Shown piece after piece: positions 60,285-64,000 of a stretch of DNA of 64,000 nucleotides. Made by a program: the position numbers and the translations under genes. Source of the DNA: Ilumatobacteraceae bacterium (GTDB taxonomy: Bacteria > Actinomycetota > Acidimicrobiia > Acidimicrobiales > Ilumatobacteraceae); contig JAWPMO010000001.1 in the NCBI GenBank assembly GCA_033344875.1, positions 4,427,595 to 4,491,594 on the forward strand, written 5' to 3'. The notes under the pieces are model-generated. The model did not search any database. It was not told the DNA's origin and saw nothing but the letters and a program-made list of their open reading frames with translations. Each line of letters opens with the position of its first letter. The stretch's first letter is position 1.

Positions 60285-61850
60285 TCAGTAGTCGACGGGG
60301 ACGCCGCCCTCGGCGGTGCGCCGGGCGACGAAGTCGGACAGTTCGGACAGGACGGCATCGGCGATCGGAGGCGGCTCGTAGTCGGCGAGCAGCTGCTTCA
60401 CGAGCTGGTTGGCCTTCCGGGGCGCATCGGGGGAGCCGGCCTCGATCCACGACTCGTAGTTGCGCCAATCGCTGATCATCGGCCGATGGAACTCGGTGCG
60501 GAAACGGGCCTGGGTGTGATCGGTCCCGAAGAAGTGCCCGCCGGGACCGACCGAGGCGATCGCCTCGAACGCGAGTGTTTCGTCGTCGACGACGAACGGG
60601 TCGAGTGACGCCGACACCATGTGGAGCAGGTCGGCGTCGATCACCATCTTCTCGAAGCTCGCGTGCAGGCCACCCTCCATCCAGCCGGCCCCGTGCATCA
60701 GCAGGTTGCACCCGCCGGCGATCGCTCCGGAGATCGAGAACATCGACTCGTACGCCGCCTGGGCGTCGACCGCATTGGCCGCGCAGGTGTTGGAGCTGCG
60801 GTAGGGGACGCGATAGCGGCGGGCGAGTTGACCACCGATGATCGCCGTGCGCCAGTACTCGGGGGTCCCGAACGCAGGGGCACCTGACTGCATGTCGACG
60901 TTGGACGTGAAGCTCCCGTACACGAACGGACTGCCGGGCCGGACGATCTGGGTGAGCATCAGACCGACGAGGGCCTCGGCGTTCTGTTGGCTGAGCGCGC
61001 CGGCGAGGGTGATCGGCGCCATCGCTCCGGCGAGCGTGAACGGAGTCACGCACACCACCTGATTTCGGCTCGACATCTCGATGATCCCGTGGCTCATCGG
61101 GACGTCGAGCGTCAGCGGCGAGTTCGTGTTGATGATCGTGAAGAGACTGGGCTGCTCGTCGAGTTCGGCCTCGCTGATGCCACGTGCGATGCGGACCATC
61201 TCGATCGCGTCGCGGTTGCGTTGCCGGCCGAGCGAGTAGACGTGCAGCGCCTTGTCGGTGAGGGTCAGCAGGTCGAGGGTGGCTTCGAGATGCCGCACCG
61301 ATCCGTGGATGTCGACCGGCTCGACCGGGTACCCGCCGGTGAAGTGGATCGAGTTGAGCGACTGGACCAACCGGAGCAGGTTCCGGAAGTCGTGCCGGTT
61401 GCCGGTGCGCCTCCCGCCGTCGAGGTCGGCGACGTTCGGGGCGCTCGCGACCGACCCGAACGCCAGGTGGTCGCCGCCGATCCGGAGGTCGTGCTCGGGG
61501 CGGCGAGCGTGCAGCGTGAACTCGGCGGGAGCGGTGACGATCAGTTCGTCGACCATCGCCGGGTCGAACCGGACCATGGTGCCGTCGACCGCCGCCCCGG
61601 CTTCGGCGAACAGCGAGCGTGTCTCGGGGTCGAGCACGTTCATGCCGAGTTCGCCGAGGATCCGGAGCGAGGCCCGGTGGATCGCTTCGACCTGGTCGGC
61701 GTCGGCCAACTCGGTCGGGCCGTGCAAGAGTCGCGGCTGGGCGAACGGGCGCTGTTCGGGCAGTGCCGATCGCTGACCGGTGCCGCGGCGATCGCGACCT
61801 CGCCGACGAGCCCTCGGTCCGCCCCCAGATTCGATGTGATCAACCACCAC
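60285..61850 (-). CDS. MttB-family corrinoid methyltransferase, non-pyrrolysine (paralogue 2)
   Basis: A 521-residue MttB homologue, clearly related to the protein at 41268 but diverged (shared GAMxPxTxAGA, GSFxSxxxMQSGAPxFGTPE, AQAAYES, HGAGWMEGGL/HAAGWLEGGL). No amber codon interrupts it. The longer upstream frame overlaps the divergent gene at 62062 and has no family character, so GTG 61850 (or GTG 61847, with GGGGG just upstream) is used. It is followed by the dimethylglycine-dehydrogenase-type gene and TetR, giving a second N-demethylation operon. No corrinoid protein is encoded nearby, so it probably uses the one at 36582. Confidence 0.85.
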   Translation of the reverse strand: MVVDHIESGGGPRARRRGRDRRGTGQRSALPEQRPFAQPRLLHGPTELADADQVEAIHRASLRILGELGMNVLDPETRSLFAEAGAAVDGTMVRFDPAMVDELIVTAPAEFTLHARRPEHDLRIGGDHLAFGSVASAPNVADLDGGRRTGNRHDFRNLLRLVQSLNSIHFTGGYPVEPVDIHGSVRHLEATLDLLTLTDKALHVYSLGRQRNRDAIEMVRIARGISEAELDEQPSLFTIINTNSPLTLDVPMSHGIIEMSSRNQVVCVTPFTLAGAMAPITLAGALSQQNAEALVGLMLTQIVRPGSPFVYGSFTSNVDMQSGAPAFGTPEYWRTAIIGGQLARRYRVPYRSSNTCAANAVDAQAAYESMFSISGAIAGGCNLLMHGAGWMEGGLHASFEKMVIDADLLHMVSASLDPFVVDDETLAFEAIASVGPGGHFFGTDHTQARFRTEFHRPMISDWRNYESWIEAGSPDAPRKANQLVKQLLADYEPPPIADAVLSELSDFVARRTAEGGVPVDY

Positions 61851-62061
61851 GCCCCCAGCGTCGGGCGAAATTCCCGGTACGAACGTTCCGGACACTACCC
61901 CAGCCGCCGATCGGTCGGGATCACCTGTGCGAACGACGCTGCGGCGGGTCGACGTGGCGCCCGGCCGCGTTGTCGATCGTCCGGGAACCGATGTCGATCT
62001 CGCGACGTCGAATCCTCCGATCGGCCACGGAGGTCGAGATCGATACTCACCGAGGTGGATC

Positions 62062-63063
62062 ATGAACATTTCCAAGGGGCTGCTGCACCGGAGTCGGCCG
62101 GGTGCCGTCGACGGGCCGTCATCTTCGATGGGCGGCTCCGTGCCGCCGGCGCCCGAATCGCCCACCCGGCACGCCGGCGCGCGCTGGCCGACCGACGCCA
62201 AGGTGCTCGTCGCGCTGTTGCTCGTCGCGACCGTCGTCGCGACGATCGCTGCGGCGATCGGGGCGAGGTCCGGCGACGACGACGCCGCGACCGTCCGGTC
62301 GCTGCACGAGGAGGTCGCTTCGCTGACGGCCGCTCGCAACGAGGCCGACGCCGACGTTGCTGCGCTCGACGCCGAACTCGTGATCCTGCACCGCCAACTC
62401 GACGAGGTCGAGGCCGCGAACGACGCACTCGACGCCGAGTCGGCCGACCTCGAGGCGCAGATCGCCGCGCTGACCGAGCAAGCGGCCGGGCTGGAGGCGC
62501 AGATCGCGTCGGTGGCAGAGGAGCGCGATGCGGCTACCGCGAAGGTGGAGCAACTCGACGCCGCCCTGGTGACCGAACGCCAACGGACCACCGCTGCCGT
62601 CGCGGAACGAGACGCGTTGGCGGCCCTGTTCCCGATGACGTTCGACTCGCCGTTCGGTCTCGATGCGGCCGTCGGGGTCTACGACGTGAGCGTCTCGCGT
62701 GTCTACTGCGCCGGTCTCGCCACGTGCGCTACGACGCCGGCGCTCGCCGATCTCACGATCGCGAAGGCGTCGGGCGACAACGCCCGGTTCTCGATTCCGG
62801 AGTTCGCGTCCGGCGACATGTTCTGGGCCGACGGTGCGTACCACGCCGTCGTCGACTCGACGACGGTGTTGCCCGGGTGTGACGGCGTCGCTCGCACCGG
62901 ACGGGTGTGGATGACGATCTTCCCCGGGACGATCGAGGTCGAGCGCGATCGGGTTCCCCGCGCCGTCGCCCTGCAGGGCGTGATCAGCATCGAGGCGGCG
63001 CCGGTCGGGACCTGCTCCGGTGTGCTCGCCTTCTACAGCACCGAGTTCTCACCCCACGCCTGA
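62062..63063 (+). CDS. Membrane protein with coiled coil, unknown
   Basis: A 333-residue protein. A Pro/Ser-rich cytoplasmic N-terminus (about 1-45) leads to one transmembrane helix (about 46-69, KVLVALLLVATVVATIAAAIG), then a long heptad-like coiled coil (about 75-190, Ala/Glu/Asp/Leu-rich), and a C-terminal globular part (about 200-333) with three or four cysteines (YCAGLATCATTP; LPGCDG; GTCSG) that may form disulfides outside the cell. GAGGTGG lies just before the ATG at 62062. No family is recognised, and there is no evident link to neighbours. Confidence 0.65.
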   Translation: MNISKGLLHRSRPGAVDGPSSSMGGSVPPAPESPTRHAGARWPTDAKVLVALLLVATVVATIAAAIGARSGDDDAATVRSLHEEVASLTAARNEADADVAALDAELVILHRQLDEVEAANDALDAESADLEAQIAALTEQAAGLEAQIASVAEERDAATAKVEQLDAALVTERQRTTAAVAERDALAALFPMTFDSPFGLDAAVGVYDVSVSRVYCAGLATCATTPALADLTIAKASGDNARFSIPEFASGDMFWADGAYHAVVDSTTVLPGCDGVARTGRVWMTIFPGTIEVERDRVPRAVALQGVISIEAAPVGTCSGVLAFYSTEFSPHA

Positions 63064-63231
63064 AGGCTCGAACGGCACGCGAAGACTCTCTCCGGTCAGC
63101 TGGGTGTGAAGTCCGTTGCGGATCGCGTGAACTGATGTGAGGAGTCGGCAAAGCCGCTCAAGCGATGCCCGTCATCGTTCGATGAACGGAGTGAGCCGCA
63201 ACGAGCGGCCCACAACTCGAGAGACCGCCAA

Positions 63232-63267
63232 CGAAGCGCCGCCGGAACCGCCTCCGCCGGCGCTTCG
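63232..63267. terminator. Hairpin between convergent genes
   Basis: CGAAGCGCCG (63232-63241) pairs with 63258-63267 around a 16-nt loop. It lies in the 229-bp gap between the coiled-coil gene and the PhnD-like gene. Nothing else was recognised in that gap. Confidence 0.5.
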
Positions 63268-63292
63268 TCGCGTCGGTGCGTCGTCGCGTCGA

Positions 63293-64000
63293 CTACGGCG
63301 TCGGGCCGAGCGGCAACGTGGCCAGGTAGTCGTCGAGACCGAGCCGGGCGAACCCGCTGATGTGCAGCGCCGTGCGCGCCGAAGTGGTCGCCGGTGACCG
63401 GAGCGCATCGTCGAACGCCTCGCGCAGCTCGTCGACCAGCCGATCGCCGATCGACGCGCGTGCGGTCAGCGCCGGGGTGGGGATCCGGGGGCCCACTCCG
63501 ACCCGATGGAGGCCGCGGACCAGGCCGGGTTCCTCGGTCGAGATGAGCGAGAGACTCCAGGAATCGATCGACGCGAGGTCGGCCTCGCCCTTCGCCAGTG
63601 CCCGAAGGCTGTCGTGGTGCGCGGAGGTGAACGTGACCGTGCCCGGCCACGCCGCGCCGGGTCCGACGGTGGCGGCGCGCAGGCTGAGCCATCCGGACAG
63701 GCTGTCGGCGGAGTTCGCGACCGCGTGGGTGTCGGGGCTCACGAGCTCGGACAGCGGACGGTCGTCGGCGCTGAGCAGCACCGAGTGGTAGTGGCCGGGA
63801 CCCTCGGCGTCGGGCAGGTCGAGCGAGAACGCCCCGACCACGTGCATGTCGTTGCGGTGCAGGGCGGCGAACGGCCACCCGCAGACGTGGGTCACGATGC
63901 AGGCGTTGTCGTACCAGCGGGCGTGGACGTCGCCGGACCGGGTCAGCGACGGGGGTGTCCACGGTGCGCGTTCGTGCACCGCGGCCCAGATCTCGTCCCA
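63293..64000 (-). CDS. PhnD-like phosphate/phosphonate substrate-binding protein, 5' end cut by window
   Basis: The frame is open from the window edge to a TAG at 63293 (235 residues seen), so the N-terminus is missing. WDEIWAAVHERAPWTPPSLTR at the visible start and YDNACIVTHVCGWPFAAL, SADSLSGWLSLRAATVGP, TSAHHDSLRALAKGEADLASIDSWSLSLI and a late DELREAFDDAL correspond to the PhnD/transferrin-like type-2 binding fold. It is not closely similar to the phnD at 5200 and lacks transporter genes nearby within the window. Ligand unknown. An anion or a regulatory sensing role is possible. Confidence 0.7.
   Translation of the reverse strand, partial: WDEIWAAVHERAPWTPPSLTRSGDVHARWYDNACIVTHVCGWPFAALHRNDMHVVGAFSLDLPDAEGPGHYHSVLLSADDRPLSELVSPDTHAVANSADSLSGWLSLRAATVGPGAAWPGTVTFTSAHHDSLRALAKGEADLASIDSWSLSLISTEEPGLVRGLHRVGVGPRIPTPALTARASIGDRLVDELREAFDDALRSPATTSARTALHISGFARLGLDDYLATLPLGPTP

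Noticed and set aside
57725-60475. 916-codon frame on the plus strand opposite the dimethylglycine dehydrogenase gene
   Set aside because: A shadow of a high-GC3 gene. The translation is rich in Arg, His, Asp and Val without family motifs, while the opposite strand shows a complete known enzyme.
61851-62591. Long N-terminal extension of the second MttB homologue
   Set aside because: It overlaps the divergent gene at 62062 and has Ser/Ala-rich composition with no similarity to the family. The GTG at 61850 gives the normal family length.
1-64000. tRNA, rRNA, transposase or prophage genes
   Set aside because: None was recognised. The only repeat-element candidates are the two short palindromes.

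Overview
The window is GC-rich chromosomal DNA with GTG/ATG starts, ATGA/GTGA stop-start overlaps and few strong Shine-Dalgarno sites. It carries an F420 gamma-glutamyl ligase, an actinobacterial-type MenB, DUF1206, MASE1-GGDEF-EAL and secreted proteins ending in three copies of a 'LDTR ... GF(I/F/L)TV(Y/F)PC ... VDV' repeat. Together these suggest an actinobacterium, most likely a marine Acidimicrobiia member such as Ilumatobacter or a relative. That placement is inferred from gene content, not from a marker gene. No rRNA, tRNA, CRISPR array or transposase gene was seen.

Layout. 1-5 kb: housekeeping genes (partial menB, DUF1206, cofE, hydrolase, NERD-like protein, cupredoxin lipoprotein). 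4.5-9.7 kb: a phosphonate/phosphite-type ABC transporter (phnD, phnC and two phnE permeases) flanked by two related deoxynucleotidase-like HAD genes. 9.7-15.6 kb: a complete dipeptide-type ABC operon behind a palindromic operator. 15.6-17 kb: a DUF3754 protein. 17-21.7 kb (minus strand): a split, permuted NAD-linked formate dehydrogenase whose catalytic subunit has an in-frame UGA at the active-site selenocysteine position, followed by a SECIS-like hairpin. 21.7-24.4 kb (plus): fhs and folD, divergent from it. 24.5-25.8 kb: a small acidic protein and an ornithine-cyclodeaminase-family enzyme. 25.9-34.1 kb: one 2749-residue secreted fibronectin-III repeat protein. 34.2-45.1 kb: an MFS transporter, an IclR regulator and an eight-gene corrinoid methyl-transfer operon (corrinoid protein, DUF1638, PF13769-like protein, methyl-THF methyltransferase, corrinoid reactivator, MttB homologue, MTHFR-like, FAD oxidase). 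45.1-49 kb: a second peptide-type ABC operon without an ATPase. 49-54.5 kb: ECF sigma/anti-sigma pair, PAS-AraC regulator and putA. 54.6-57.2 kb: a c-di-GMP enzyme. 57.2-61.9 kb: TetR, a dimethylglycine-dehydrogenase-type enzyme and a second MttB homologue. The right end has a coiled-coil membrane protein and a partial PhnD-like protein.

How the genes fit together. The central theme is one-carbon metabolism from N-methylated compounds. MttB homologues would pass methyl groups to the corrinoid protein and the MtrH/AcsE-like enzyme would move them to tetrahydrofolate. The MTHFR-like protein, FolD and Fhs would oxidise methyl-THF to formate, and the formate dehydrogenase would make CO2 and NADH. 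FAD enzymes would remove remaining methyl groups. The fhs/fdh intergenic region, the IclR/MFS intergenic region and the corrinoid operon promoter all carry a TTCC-N7-GGAA-type box, as 18-bp-spaced pairs at two of the three sites, which suggests the IclR protein controls the whole pathway.
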